Source: Sphingobacterium sp. CZ-UAM (lineage in GTDB: Bacteria; Bacteroidota; Bacteroidia; Sphingobacteriales; Sphingobacteriaceae). From it: DNA of 64,000 nucleotides. The notes under the pieces are model-generated. The model was not told the origin of the DNA. It saw nothing but the letters and a program-made list of their open reading frames with translations, and did not search any database. Positions 46,836 to 56,368 of this stretch are shown here, one piece after another; positions within the stretch are counted from its first letter, which is position 1; each line of letters starts with the position of its first letter. Location: contig NZ_MTCM01000001.1 in the NCBI RefSeq assembly GCF_002000245.1, forward strand, positions 1,426,001 through 1,490,000. Direction: 5' to 3'. Made by a program: the position numbers and the translations under genes.

Positions 46836-47680
46836 TTGACACTTCCCCTAAACTGTAGCACTTCATTGAGAATTTTGCTCTGCACCTGCTGATGAATCCG
46901 GTTGCTTGACGATATGGTACTGACTTCAACTTTATATTTTACATAGTCTTTGCCGAGGTCGGCTATCTTCACTAAAAATCCCTGCCCATGGTCCAGATTT
47001 GGATTATCCTGAAATAAAGGTTTAAAATACTCCTCCAGCTCCTCCACAGCGACCGCATGGTCAACCGGCAGTTCGAATTTTACGACAATTTTATTGGACT
47101 TCTGTGAGGTCTTGTTGACCAACGTCGCGGTAAACACCAGGTTATTCGGAATCATTACTGCATCATCATCCTCGTCCCTGACAACCAGATTGGCCAATGT
47201 AATATCGACGATTTTGCCCTGATATTCTCCAATTTTAATGCGATCGCCTACAGAAAACTGATCCGAAAACATAATAATCAGTCCCGATATCATATTGGTA
47301 ATATACTCTCTAAAAATAACAGCAATCGCCATCGCCACAATAGTCATGCTGGTTATAAAATCCTTCGGGTTGATCCCGACAGCAATCATCACACTGACAA
47401 TAATAAAAAATACATTTCCCACGGTTGCTACACGCGTAATTCCCAGCACAAAGTTGCCGCGGACAATCTGGTGTTCATTTCTGCTATTGTAAAGCTTAAC
47501 CAGGATAAAATGACCGATCGAAATCAGTACACTGGCTGTCAGAAACGTGTTCAGTCCGTAGGCCATATTCCGAATGACCTCCCGCTGCTTATAAAAAGCC
47601 TCGAATTGCACAAATGAAGCGGTCAACGCAATCAGCAGGATAATCCGGGCAATAAAGGAAATAGAAATCGCTTTCGTCAT
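46832..47680 (-). CDS. MscS-family mechanosensitive channel
   Basis: From the ATG at 47680 the product has 282 residues. An upstream in-frame codon at 47779 would add 33 residues without a membrane-protein character. Three membrane helices precede the MscS beta-domain: ITSMTIVAMAIAVIFREYIT is the pore helix TM3, followed by FSVGDRIKIGEYQGKIVDI and NLVVRDEDDDAVMIPNNLV. It should open under membrane tension and release solutes. It converges on coaA with a four-base overlap of the coding ends. Confidence 0.92.
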   Translation of the reverse strand: MTKAISISFIARIILLIALTASFVQFEAFYKQREVIRNMAYGLNTFLTASVLISIGHFILVKLYNSRNEHQIVRGNFVLGITRVATVGNVFFIIVSVMIAVGINPKDFITSMTIVAMAIAVIFREYITNMISGLIIMFSDQFSVGDRIKIGEYQGKIVDITLANLVVRDEDDDAVMIPNNLVFTATLVNKTSQKSNKIVVKFELPVDHAVAVEELEEYFKPLFQDNPNLDHGQGFLVKIADLGKDYVKYKVEVSTISSSNRIHQQVQSKILNEVLQFRGSVN

Positions 47681-47825
47681 TTTTAAACATTGATGATGTG
47701 CAAATAAAAACAAATTTATCGTTTTATCCACGGGGGCCAAAGATTTTTTTTGCCCTATGGAGTGACTAAAATGTTGCATAACTAAACAATTTTGGTTTAG
47801 GTAAAAAGCATTATCAGGAAATACC

Positions 47826-47833
47826 TATCTTTG
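47826..47833 (+). promoter_or_regulatory. Bacteroidota -7 promoter element of the copper ATPase gene
   Basis: TATCTTTG matches TAnnTTTG, 24 bases before the ATG at 47858. Confidence 0.6.
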
Positions 47834-47857
47834 CTTAAAGACATTACATGCTATTAA

Positions 47858-49957
47858 ATGAAGGAATCCAACGTGCAAACTGAACTCAACGTAACCGGAA
47901 TGCATTGTACAAATTGTGCTATTTCAATCCATAAATACCTGGAAGACAATGGAGCTAAGGAGATCTACGTTGATTTTGCTTCAGATGAAGTGAAATTCTC
48001 CGATATTCCCCCGGATCAGGTTCCACAGCTCGTTAAAGGAATAGAATCTTTGGGTTATAGAGTGGTCAAGGACAAAGACAGCAAAGTCAGCTTCTGGAAG
48101 TCAGTCGAATTTAAATTCCTGATCTGTCTGCTCTTTACCATTCCATTGTGGAGTCATATGGTTGTGAGCCACCCGCTGTTGCATGATCCCTATATACAAC
48201 TGGCTTTCTGCACGCCGGTCTATCTTATTGGCTGTCTTTATTTTGGCCATAGTGCCCTACGCTCGCTATGGAATAAAATGCCCAATATGGATGTGCTCAT
48301 CTTTGTGGGATCCACTGCGGCATTTGTTTATAGTGCTATTGGTACATATTATAAACTTGGACATGATTATCAATTTTACGAGACCTGTGCGACCATCATT
48401 ACCCTGGTTTTTATGGGGAATGTGCTCGAAAGACGTGCTGTTACCAAAACCACATCTGCGATCAAGGATCTGGTTAAATATCAAGACATTAAGGCGATTA
48501 AAATCGTAGACGATCAGGAGATTGAAATCACCGCTAAAGAGGTCAAATCCGGAGATATCCTGAAAGTAAATACGGGCAGCCTGATTCCGGCGGACGGCGA
48601 CATCCTCGATGGACACGGCTGGATCGACGAATCAATGATCACGGGCGAGAGTTTGCCCATCGAAAAAACAAAATATGAAGCTGTTATTGGCGGCACACTG
48701 CTGACTGCTGGCAATATCAGAATCACAGCGACCAAAGTGGGATCTAAAAGTGTTTTTTATCAGATCATTCAGTTGATCAAAGATGCACAACACAAAAAAC
48801 CACCCATTCAGAAATTTGGTGATAAAGTAGCAGCTTATTTTGTTCCTATTGTTGTTACTATCGCCTTTTTCACTTTTTTTATTGCTTATTTTATTGCCCA
48901 GCTGCCCTTGCAACAGGCCTTGATGAATGCTATTGCAACGCTTGTTGTATCCTGTCCTTGTGCGATGGGTCTGGCTACTCCAACAGCAGTGATGGTGGGA
49001 CTTGGCCGGGCTGCCAAGCAAGGTATCCTTATCAAAGGCGGGAGTACAATCGAAGAGTTGTCCGAGCTCAAACAAATGGTCTTTGACAAAACCGGAACGC
49101 TGACAACCGGTGATTTTAATATTAAGGCTATTCAGACCTTTGGTATTGAGCAATCCCAGGTAGAGTCTATTATCGCGCAACTGGAAAGTTATTCCAGTCA
49201 CCCGATTGCCCAATCCATCCGCAGGCAGCTCAAGGAAATAAAGTCATACCGCATTATTTTCAAAGATGTCAATGAAATAAAGGGACAGGGAATATTTGCT
49301 ACGGATACCAATGGCAACAGCTATTCAATTTGTAATGCTAAGATTGGTAAAAAAGATTATTCCAACCGATACGATCTGACATTGACCATCAATGAAGTCG
49401 TCATTGCGGGTATCGTTCTAGAAGACCAGATCAAGCCCTATGCAAAGGAGCTAGTTCAATATTTAAAAGATAAAGGTATCAGACCAATTCTATTAAGCGG
49501 TGACCGACAAAGCAAATGCGAACGTACGGCACAGAAACTAGGTATAGCGGATGTGTACTGGGAAAAATCGCCCAGCGAAAAACTAGCGATTCTCTCCGAC
49601 CTGAAAAAGACGGCTCCGACAGCTATGGTGGGTGACGGCATCAACGATGCTCCTGCCCTTACGGCGGCTGATGTTGGCATTTCTCTAGGTGATTCAACCC
49701 ATGTCGCCATTCAGTCCGCAAAAGTCATTCTATTGAACAATGATCTGAAATCAATTGAAAAGCTCCTTCAAGTGGGACATCACACGCTGCTGACCATTAA
49801 ACAAAATCTCTTTTGGGCATTCGCGTATAATATTATCGCAATCCCATTAGCCGCAGTAGGCTTCTTGGGACCTATGCTTGCCGCTTTAAGCATGGCCTTC
49901 TCCGACCTCATTGTCATCGGCAACTCGATCCGCCTGCGCTTTAAAAAACTGAAATAA
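47858..49957 (+). CDS. copA: Copper-translocating P1B-type ATPase
   Basis: The 699-residue protein exports copper from the cytoplasm using ATP. One HMA domain at the N-terminus has GMHCTNC (C17, C20). It carries the metal-path motif C366-P367-C368, the phosphorylation site DKTGT with D410, the SSHPIA His-Pro motif of P1B pumps, and GDGINDAPAL. Length is slightly short but complete. It stands alone with its own promoter and terminator. No copper regulator is adjacent. Confidence 0.94.
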   Translation: MKESNVQTELNVTGMHCTNCAISIHKYLEDNGAKEIYVDFASDEVKFSDIPPDQVPQLVKGIESLGYRVVKDKDSKVSFWKSVEFKFLICLLFTIPLWSHMVVSHPLLHDPYIQLAFCTPVYLIGCLYFGHSALRSLWNKMPNMDVLIFVGSTAAFVYSAIGTYYKLGHDYQFYETCATIITLVFMGNVLERRAVTKTTSAIKDLVKYQDIKAIKIVDDQEIEITAKEVKSGDILKVNTGSLIPADGDILDGHGWIDESMITGESLPIEKTKYEAVIGGTLLTAGNIRITATKVGSKSVFYQIIQLIKDAQHKKPPIQKFGDKVAAYFVPIVVTIAFFTFFIAYFIAQLPLQQALMNAIATLVVSCPCAMGLATPTAVMVGLGRAAKQGILIKGGSTIEELSELKQMVFDKTGTLTTGDFNIKAIQTFGIEQSQVESIIAQLESYSSHPIAQSIRRQLKEIKSYRIIFKDVNEIKGQGIFATDTNGNSYSICNAKIGKKDYSNRYDLTLTINEVVIAGIVLEDQIKPYAKELVQYLKDKGIRPILLSGDRQSKCERTAQKLGIADVYWEKSPSEKLAILSDLKKTAPTAMVGDGINDAPALTAADVGISLGDSTHVAIQSAKVILLNNDLKSIEKLLQVGHHTLLTIKQNLFWAFAYNIIAIPLAAVGFLGPMLAALSMAFSDLIVIGNSIRLRFKKLK

Positions 49958-49978
49958 AAACAATACGGCGTAAGTACC

Positions 49979-50007
49979 AAGACAATCCATAAAAGATTGT
50001 CTTTTTT
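49979..50007 (+). terminator. Intrinsic terminator after copA
   Basis: AAGACAATC (49979-49987) and GATTGTCTT (49995-50003) form a 9-bp stem with loop CATAAAA, followed by TTTTG. Confidence 0.88.
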
Positions 50008-50120
50008 GTGTATATTAGGGTTCAATTCATTCGCTTTTGAGGTTAAATTTTTGTAACTTCGCATGCGTAGCAAGCCAATTAAAAAGGCTTGCTTACTAGT
50101 TTTATTGAAACCAAATTCAT

Positions 50121-52691
50121 ATGGCTGAAGAAACAGAAAACGACAACAATCTTGTTCCGGCAAACGACCGGATTATCCCAATCAATATCGAGGATCAGAT
50201 GAAGTCTGCTTACATTGACTACTCCATGTCGGTCATTGTATCCCGGGCTCTCCCTGATGCACGTGACGGCATGAAGCCTGTACACAGACGTGTTCTTTAT
50301 GGTATGTTGGACTTAGGGGTTACCAGCGGTAAACCTTATAAAAAGTCTGCCCGTATCGTTGGTGACGTATTAGGTAAATATCACCCACATGGTGATTCCT
50401 CCGTTTACGACACGATGGTTCGTATGGCTCAAGATTGGAGTTTACGCTACCCGTTGGTAGACGGTCAAGGTAACTACGGTTCCATTGACGGTGACCCTCC
50501 TGCGGCAATGCGTTATACTGAGGCGAGATTAAAGAAGATTGCCGAGGAAATGCTTTCCGATATCAACAAAGACACTGTTGATTTCCAAAATAACTTTGAT
50601 GACTCGTTACAGGAACCGACTGTATTACCAACACGTATTCCGAATCTTTTGGTTAATGGTGCTTCTGGTATCGCTGTAGGTATGGCAACAAATATGGCAC
50701 CACACAACCTCTCAGAGGTCATTGACGGTACTATAGCCTTCATCGACAACCGTGATATTGAAGTTCCGGAGTTGATGCAGCATATTAAAGGGCCTGACTT
50801 CCCAACTGGGGCATTGATCTATGGCTATGCTGGCGTTCAGGATGCTTGTAATACCGGTCGTGGCCGTATTGTCATGCGCGCTAAAGCAGAAATAGAAACG
50901 ACCAAATCCGGAAAAGAACAGATTATCGTAACCGAGATTCCCTATCAGGTGAACAAGGCCAATATGATTGAACGTACTGCTGATTTGGTCAATGAAAAGA
51001 AATTGGAAGGTATTTCGGCTATTCGTGATGAATCTGACCGTACAGGTATGCGTATCGTGTACGATATTAAACGGGATGCAAATGCGAACGTCGTATTAAA
51101 CAACCTATTTAAATACACGGCACTACAAACCTCTTTTTCAGTCAATAACATTGCTCTAGTTAAAGGAAGACCTATGCTTCTGAATCTGAAAGATATGATT
51201 CATGAGTTTGTGGAACATAGACATGATGTTATTGTCAGACGTACACGTTACGAATTGGCAGAAGCTGAAAAACGTGCCCACATCCTAGAAGGTTACCTGA
51301 TCGCGCTAGATCATTTGGATGAAGTCATTAAATTGATCCGTAACTCCGATACACCAGAAGATGCGCGGATCGGATTGATGGAGAAATTCGGTTTATCTGA
51401 TCTTCAGGCTCGTGCGATCCTTGATATGACCTTGCGCCGTCTCACAGGACTGGAACACGATAAGATCAAAGAAGAGTATGCTGAATTGATGAAAACAATC
51501 GACTATTTGAAATCTGTTCTGGCAGATGAAGATCTCCGAATGAAGATCATCAAGGATGAGTTAATTGAGATCAAAGAAAAATATGGCGACGAACGCCGCT
51601 CGCAGATTGTGCATTCTGCCGAAGATATGCGTATGGAAGATTTTATTGATGACGAAGAAATCGTAATCACCATCTCCCACAACAGTTATGTAAAACGTAC
51701 GCCATTATCTGAATATAAACGTCAGGGTCGTGGTGGACGTGGATCAATCGGAACAAATACACGCGAAGAGGATTTTACTGAGCATATCATTACTGCTTCG
51801 GCGCACAACTATATGCTTCTATTCACCGAAGCGGGTCGTTGTTTCTGGTTACGTGCATTTGAGATCCCTGAAGGTAGCCGGACTTCCCGTGGCCGTGCGC
51901 TTCAGAACATCATTAATGTTCCGAAAGAAGAGAAAATCAAAGCCTTTATCTTAGTGAAGAACCTGAAAGACCAGGATTACTTGGAGAACAACTTCATTAT
52001 TATGTGTACTAAAAAAGGTACCATTAAGAAAACGTCTTTGGAAGCTTATTCCCGTCCTCGGGCAAATGGTATCAATGCGATCAACATTAACGATGGCGAT
52101 CAATTAATCGAAGCATGTTTGACTACAGGAAGTAGTGAGATTGTCATGGCATTGCGTTCAGGTCGGGCAATTCGCTTTAATGAATCTACAGTTCGCCCAA
52201 TGGGCCGTACTGCGACAGGTGTCCGTGGAATTACTTTATCTTCCGAGAGTGATGAGGTGATTGGCATGATTAGTGTCAATGATTCAGAAACAACTGTATT
52301 GGTGGTTTCGGAAAAAGGTTACGGAAAACGTACCGATATCGAAGACTACCGTGTCACAAACCGTGGTGGCAAGGGGGTCAAAACAATCAACGTAACCGAT
52401 AAAACCGGTGAATTGGTTGCTATAAAAGGTGTTACCGATGCCGAAGATCTGATGATCATCAATAAATCAGGTATTGTTATCCGGATTGCCGTAGAGGAAT
52501 TACGCGTCATGGGCCGTGCGACACAAGGCGTGAGACTCATTAATCTGAAAGATAACGATGAGATTGCTTCCATCACTAAAGTAGATCGTGAGGAAGAATC
52601 AGATGAAGAGACCGTCGATATCGAGAATTCAACAGAAACAGATAACGAAGGATCAGCTTCTGAAGAAAACATAGATTCAAACGAAGAATAA
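50121..52691 (+). CDS. gyrA: DNA gyrase subunit A
   Basis: GyrA is the DNA breakage-reunion subunit of gyrase. The 856-residue protein has catalytic Y132 in MRYTEARL. The quinolone-resistance region [19 protein letters not shown] keeps Ser93 and Asp97, equivalents of E. coli Ser83 and Asp87, so no common resistance change is visible. GyrA-box-like [10 protein letters not shown] appears at the start of the C-terminal beta-pinwheel. An acidic tail (from about 820) ends the protein. It is followed after 5 bases by two TPR genes. Confidence 0.97.
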   Translation: MAEETENDNNLVPANDRIIPINIEDQMKSAYIDYSMSVIVSRALPDARDGMKPVHRRVLYGMLDLGVTSGKPYKKSARIVGDVLGKYHPHGDSSVYDTMVRMAQDWSLRYPLVDGQGNYGSIDGDPPAAMRYTEARLKKIAEEMLSDINKDTVDFQNNFDDSLQEPTVLPTRIPNLLVNGASGIAVGMATNMAPHNLSEVIDGTIAFIDNRDIEVPELMQHIKGPDFPTGALIYGYAGVQDACNTGRGRIVMRAKAEIETTKSGKEQIIVTEIPYQVNKANMIERTADLVNEKKLEGISAIRDESDRTGMRIVYDIKRDANANVVLNNLFKYTALQTSFSVNNIALVKGRPMLLNLKDMIHEFVEHRHDVIVRRTRYELAEAEKRAHILEGYLIALDHLDEVIKLIRNSDTPEDARIGLMEKFGLSDLQARAILDMTLRRLTGLEHDKIKEEYAELMKTIDYLKSVLADEDLRMKIIKDELIEIKEKYGDERRSQIVHSAEDMRMEDFIDDEEIVITISHNSYVKRTPLSEYKRQGRGGRGSIGTNTREEDFTEHIITASAHNYMLLFTEAGRCFWLRAFEIPEGSRTSRGRALQNIINVPKEEKIKAFILVKNLKDQDYLENNFIIMCTKKGTIKKTSLEAYSRPRANGINAININDGDQLIEACLTTGSSEIVMALRSGRAIRFNESTVRPMGRTATGVRGITLSSESDEVIGMISVNDSETTVLVVSEKGYGKRTDIEDYRVTNRGGKGVKTINVTDKTGELVAIKGVTDAEDLMIINKSGIVIRIAVEELRVMGRATQGVRLINLKDNDEIASITKVDREEESDEETVDIENSTETDNEGSASEENIDSNEE

Positions 52692-52696
52692 ACTGC

Positions 52697-53797
52697 ATGA
52701 AAAACTTACTGATATCATTGTTAATATCTGCAAGTAGTTTAACTGTTGTTGCCCAATCAAATCTGAAAGAGGGCAGCAACAGTTTTGCTTTATATACCAA
52801 AACTGGTGATTTTAAACATCTTGAAAACGCCCGAAAATTTGCTGACGCTGCGTTTCAAACAAAAAAAGACACAACTTCTGTCAACAATAACCTGTTAAGG
52901 GCTTTGGTATATAGTTCCCTGGCAGTTGCGGATTCAACTCGAAAACAACAGTATAAACTAGATCCGATCGATATATCCATCAAATCCTTAAAATTACTGG
53001 ATGCCAAAAAAGCGCGACGGAATTTTCCTGCAGAGATGGACTACGTACGTCAGAATCTTGCCGGTGCAATCTCCTATCAAGGCAGTGCCGCTCTAAAAGA
53101 AGAGAAATTTGATAAAGCATATAAAGCTTACCTTCGCATAGACTCGCTAGGTTTTAAAAATCGTGACCTGAAATATAATCTTGCCGTACTCGCCGGAAAA
53201 AACAAAGATTATATGAATTCCATTAATTACTATGACCAGCTTATTAAAGCCGAAGATCCAAAGCCAAATTACTTTTTGGAATTGGCACAAATATATAGCT
53301 TAGGAGGTACTAAACAGGATGTTTTAAACGTTCTAGAGAAAGGACGTGCTATATTCCCTGAGAATAAGCAAATACTTTTTAGATTAATAGATGTGTATTC
53401 AGCCAATAATTCGTACGATGCAATATTGAATGTGATCGCTGATGCAATTCGTCTTGAACCTGAAAATGTTGAATTGAATTACATTGCTGGCTATTCCTAC
53501 GAAAATGCAAATGATCTAAAAAAAGCAAAAGAATACTATAATAATGTCTTACGATTGGATCCGAATAACTATCAATCTAATCTTGCATTAGGCTTAATTA
53601 ATCTCGAAACGCTATTAAAAGATCCGACAAATCAAGATATACAGGATTTGACAATCGAATATCTATTAAAAGCAAACGAGATAAAACCTTATGACGTGAA
53701 TGCCTTAAAAGCATTGGCAAAGTATTATACGCTTATAGATGATGCGTTGCAATTGGACAGGGTGAATTTATTATTGAATCAATTAACAGTTAAATAG
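52697..53797 (+). CDS. Exported TPR protein downstream of gyrA
   Basis: The 366-residue protein has a signal peptide (MKNLLISLLISASSLTVVAQ) and several TPR units, for example NYFLELAQIYSLGGTKQDVL and ELNYIAGYSYENANDLKKAK with YYNNVLRLDPNNYQ. It is expected in the periplasm and to scaffold protein contacts. The start follows the gyrA stop by 5 bases and the next TPR gene follows by 2 bases, so the three form an operon. No enzymatic motif is visible. Confidence 0.9.
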   Translation: MKNLLISLLISASSLTVVAQSNLKEGSNSFALYTKTGDFKHLENARKFADAAFQTKKDTTSVNNNLLRALVYSSLAVADSTRKQQYKLDPIDISIKSLKLLDAKKARRNFPAEMDYVRQNLAGAISYQGSAALKEEKFDKAYKAYLRIDSLGFKNRDLKYNLAVLAGKNKDYMNSINYYDQLIKAEDPKPNYFLELAQIYSLGGTKQDVLNVLEKGRAIFPENKQILFRLIDVYSANNSYDAILNVIADAIRLEPENVELNYIAGYSYENANDLKKAKEYYNNVLRLDPNNYQSNLALGLINLETLLKDPTNQDIQDLTIEYLLKANEIKPYDVNALKALAKYYTLIDDALQLDRVNLLLNQLTVK

Positions 53798-53799
53798 AT

Positions 53800-54972
53800 A
53801 TGAATTTAAAATCTCTATTATTATTAGCGGCAATAGGTACTGTATCTACATCAGTTTCTTTCGCCCAAACGGGTAACGTAAAAAAGGCAAAAACTGGTCT
53901 TGCAAAGTTTCAGGAATTAAAAGATGCCGGTACTGCACAATTAGGCTTACCAAATCTAAAATCAGCAAAGGAGGCTATTGATGCTGCTGTCATTCATGAA
54001 AAGACAAAAGATAATGCAGAAGCTTGGACCGTATACGCTTTAGTGAACGCAAACCTATCAACTATAGATAAATCCGCTGAATTGGCAAAACTTGCAGAAG
54101 ATGGTATTGCTAAGGCAAAACAACTGGATTCCGATGGCGCTAATAAAGCGAATATCACTGTAGCTGAGCAGATTCTTGGACAATATAACTTCAATATTGG
54201 TGCGGAAGAATACCAGGCACAAAAATATGCCGATTCGTATAATTCGTTCACCAAAGCATTGACTTATCTTCCCGGAGATACGCTAGTGACTTACTACAGC
54301 GGTGTCGCAGCATTGTCCAACAAAGATTATAAAAATGCGATCGAACGTTACAAAGAATTGATCCCGAGAAAAGACTTCTCTTCGCATAAAACAATCATGG
54401 TTGATTTACCTAAATTGTATTTGTCGTTGCAAGATACAACTTCGGCTCTTGAATATGCAAAAAAAGCCGCTGAAGCTTATCCTGATGACAATGCAGCGAT
54501 GACACAAAACATCGAGTTGAATCTGATCACAGGACACGAGAAAGAAACAATTGATGCGATCACTTCACAATTGGCTAAAGATCCTTCAAACAAAAGCTTA
54601 AACTATTATTTAGGTATTGCACAAGCATCTGCAAAAAATGATGAAGCTGCAATTGCTGCATACAAAAAAGCGCTAGAAATCGATCCTAATTTCTTTGAAG
54701 CAAATACGAATTTAGCGATCACACTGATGAATAAAGTCCGTGAAAAACTAAATGTTGTAAACAATAACAGAAAATTGACGCAAGCGCAATATAACACAGA
54801 GGTAGACAAGATTAAAGCAGAATTAAAACCTGTTTTACCTTATTTAGAAAAAGCTGTTGCTTTACAACCTAAAAACATAGATGCGTTAACGAATCTGAAA
54901 AACTACTATGTTTTTATGCAGGATGAGGCAAAAACAACTGAAGTCAATGCTAAAATTAAAGAATTAGAATAA
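53800..54972 (+). CDS. Exported TPR protein, second copy in gyrA operon
   Basis: The 390-residue protein has a signal peptide (MNLKSLLLLAAIGTVSTSVS to about residue 22) and TPR units such as YNSFTKALTYLPGDTLVTYY, LNYYLGIAQASAKNDEAAIA and AYKKALEIDPNFFEANTNLA. It resembles its neighbour in plan but not closely in sequence, so they are probably old paralogues. It ends the gyrA operon. A terminator follows and then a large repeat array. Confidence 0.9.
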   Translation: MNLKSLLLLAAIGTVSTSVSFAQTGNVKKAKTGLAKFQELKDAGTAQLGLPNLKSAKEAIDAAVIHEKTKDNAEAWTVYALVNANLSTIDKSAELAKLAEDGIAKAKQLDSDGANKANITVAEQILGQYNFNIGAEEYQAQKYADSYNSFTKALTYLPGDTLVTYYSGVAALSNKDYKNAIERYKELIPRKDFSSHKTIMVDLPKLYLSLQDTTSALEYAKKAAEAYPDDNAAMTQNIELNLITGHEKETIDAITSQLAKDPSNKSLNYYLGIAQASAKNDEAAIAAYKKALEIDPNFFEANTNLAITLMNKVREKLNVVNNNRKLTQAQYNTEVDKIKAELKPVLPYLEKAVALQPKNIDALTNLKNYYVFMQDEAKTTEVNAKIKELE

Positions 54973-55001
54973 TTACAATTAATTCTTTTAGAATAAACAA
55001 A

Positions 55002-55034
55002 AATCCTCGGTACCGCCGGGGATTTTTTGTTTTT
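55002..55034 (+). terminator. Intrinsic terminator of the gyrA operon
   Basis: AATCCTCGG (55002-55010) pairs with CCGGGGATT (55016-55024) with one G-T pair, followed by TTTTGTTTTT. The repeat array begins directly at its T tract. Confidence 0.88.
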
Positions 55035-55461
55035 CCCTCAGGGAAATGCAGATTTCCCTTAAGGGTACGCAAAACTTTCCAAAAGGAATTTACTTTATTC
55101 CAAGAGCGACACAAGTTTCCCTCAAGGGTACGCAAAAACTTCTTAAGGGAATTTACTTTCCCCTGAGGGGAATGCAGATTTCCCTTAAGGGTACGCGAAA
55201 CTTTCCAAAGGGAATTTACTTTACTCCAAGGACAACACAAGTTTCCCTTAAGGGTACGCAGATTTCCCTTAAGGGTACGCGAAACTTTCCAAAGGGAATT
55301 TACTTTACTCCAAGGACGACACAAGTTTCCCTTAAGGGTACGCAAAAACTTCTTAAGAGAATTTACTCTTCCTTCTGGGGAACGCAGATTTCTCTCATGG
55401 GTATGCAGAACTTTCCAAAGGAAATTTACTTTTCCCTCAGGGGAACGCAAATTTCCCTTAA
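55032..55461. repeat. Array of about 20 palindromic 21-bp units
   Basis: The array is made of unlike but related units of 17-24 bases, averaging 21. Types are A (TTTCCCCTGAGGGGAA plus TGCAGA), B (TTTCCCTTAAGGGTACGC plus GAAAC or AAAAAC), C (TTTCCAAAGGGAATTTAC) and D (TTTACTCCAAGGACGACACA plus AG). The order is A-B-C-D-B-C, a 126-base super-unit, then shortened copies. Most units have a palindromic core. The plus strand is open from 55046 to 55471 as heptads (TQVSLKG, TRNFPKG, IYFTPRT), and the minus strand is also open. No ribosome binding site or known domain supports translation, so it is annotated as a repeat. Confidence 0.93.
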
Positions 55462-55555
55462 ATTCAGCTAAGAAAATACAGCTTTCTAAAATCTGTCCTG
55501 AATGGCTTTAAACAAGGTTTATTAGAAAAATATTATTCTAATTCAATAAGTTTTA

Positions 55556-55615
55556 GGGGTAAAATACTGCCAAATAAACTTTTCCGCTTTTTGCATTTTG
55601 GCAGTATTTTACCCC
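55556..55615. repeat. Long hairpin with perfect 19-bp arms
   Basis: GGGGTAAAATACTGCCAAA (55556-55574) is repeated in reverse complement at 55597-55615 with a 22-base loop. CTTTTTG follows on the plus strand, so it could terminate transcription from the repeat array. It could also be the end of a small non-autonomous element. No target duplication was seen. Confidence 0.85.
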
Positions 55616-55705
55616 CTTTTTGTCCATATTTTTTATATGAAAAGCATTCGGTCGCCGTACTTTCGATGTTGACCTCATCCACTTCCTCCCGTATTGATCA
55701 ACTCA

Positions 55706-56140
55706 TCACAGAATCGCGATCAGTTCAATCTGAAATACCAAGGTGCACTCCCCTCCTTTTCGGGGCATCAGTTCTTCCTTACCATAAGCTAAATGCGGGG
55801 GGAGAACAACTTGCCATATTGATCCGACGGACATCATACACATGGCTTCCTGCCAACCACGGATAAGTTCATTGATATAAAATGTTTCTGGCCGCTTACG
55901 TTTATAAGAACTATCAAAGACCGTTCCGTCCAATAGTTCCCCTTTATAATGGCAGATTATTTTGGAGGCCTTCGTCGGAGTTTTGCCGGCCCCTTCTGTC
56001 AATATTTTATATTGTAAACCCGATGGGCAGACTGTCACAGCTTCCTGCGTAGCATTCTCTTTTAGAAATGTAACCCCTTCCTCCTTATTCTTTTCCAATA
56101 ACGCTGTCGCGCTTAGCTTATTCTTCTTTTTCTGTACCAA
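55706..56140 (-). CDS. FKBP-type peptidyl-prolyl isomerase
   Basis: The 144-residue frame has a full FKBP domain (about 40-142): SGLQYKILTEGAGKTP, CHYKGELLDGTVFDSSYKR, a GWQEAMCMMSVGSIWQVVLP segment and LAYGKEELMPRKG. The N-terminal ALLEKNKEEGVTFLKENATQ matches the linker region of FkpA-like enzymes. It speeds proline isomerisation during folding. The start is doubtful. The frame can begin only at TTG codons (56140 or near 56083), there is no signal peptide, and an in-phase-shifted open frame lies directly upstream. Confidence 0.85.
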   Translation of the reverse strand: MVQKKKNKLSATALLEKNKEEGVTFLKENATQEAVTVCPSGLQYKILTEGAGKTPTKASKIICHYKGELLDGTVFDSSYKRKRPETFYINELIRGWQEAMCMMSVGSIWQVVLPPHLAYGKEELMPRKGGECTLVFQIELIAIL

Positions 56141-56273
56141 AGTAATCTTCGTTTAAATGCTCTAAAGTGATGATCAGTGCTGCCCATACCGCCTCAGTAT
56201 CCGGGATAGGTTTTATTGTCGGAACACAAGTTGCTGACCAAGGACCAAAGTAACGGCTTTTTATCTTTTTAAC

Positions 56274-56318
56274 GAAAAAATGCAGCGATTTTTAGGGAAG
56301 CCTAAAACATCACTGCAT
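56274..56318 (-). terminator. Intrinsic terminator after minus-strand osmC-family gene
   Basis: ATGCAG at 56280-56285 pairs with CTGCAT at 56313-56318 in a long stem continued by TTTTTAGG/CCTAAAA, with one bulge and one mismatch. On the minus strand a run of T residues follows. Confidence 0.82.
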
Positions 56319-56368
56319 TCATCGCGTAGATCGACACTGATCTTCGCCAATTTTTATATTCCAAAATG

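Noticed and set aside
50121..52691. Quinolone-resistance change in gyrA
   Set aside because: The Ser and Asp residues at the two main resistance positions are the sensitive type.
55032..55461. CRISPR array
   Set aside because: The units vary in sequence and have no unique spacers of constant length, and no cas genes are present.
55046..55471. 141-codon heptad-repeat frame on the plus strand, and a 164-codon frame on the minus strand, as real proteins
   Set aside because: Both strands are open because of the 21-bp repeat, there is no ribosome binding site, and the plus frame starts right after the gyrA operon terminator. It is kept as a repeat feature, and the coding option is left as a test in the findings.
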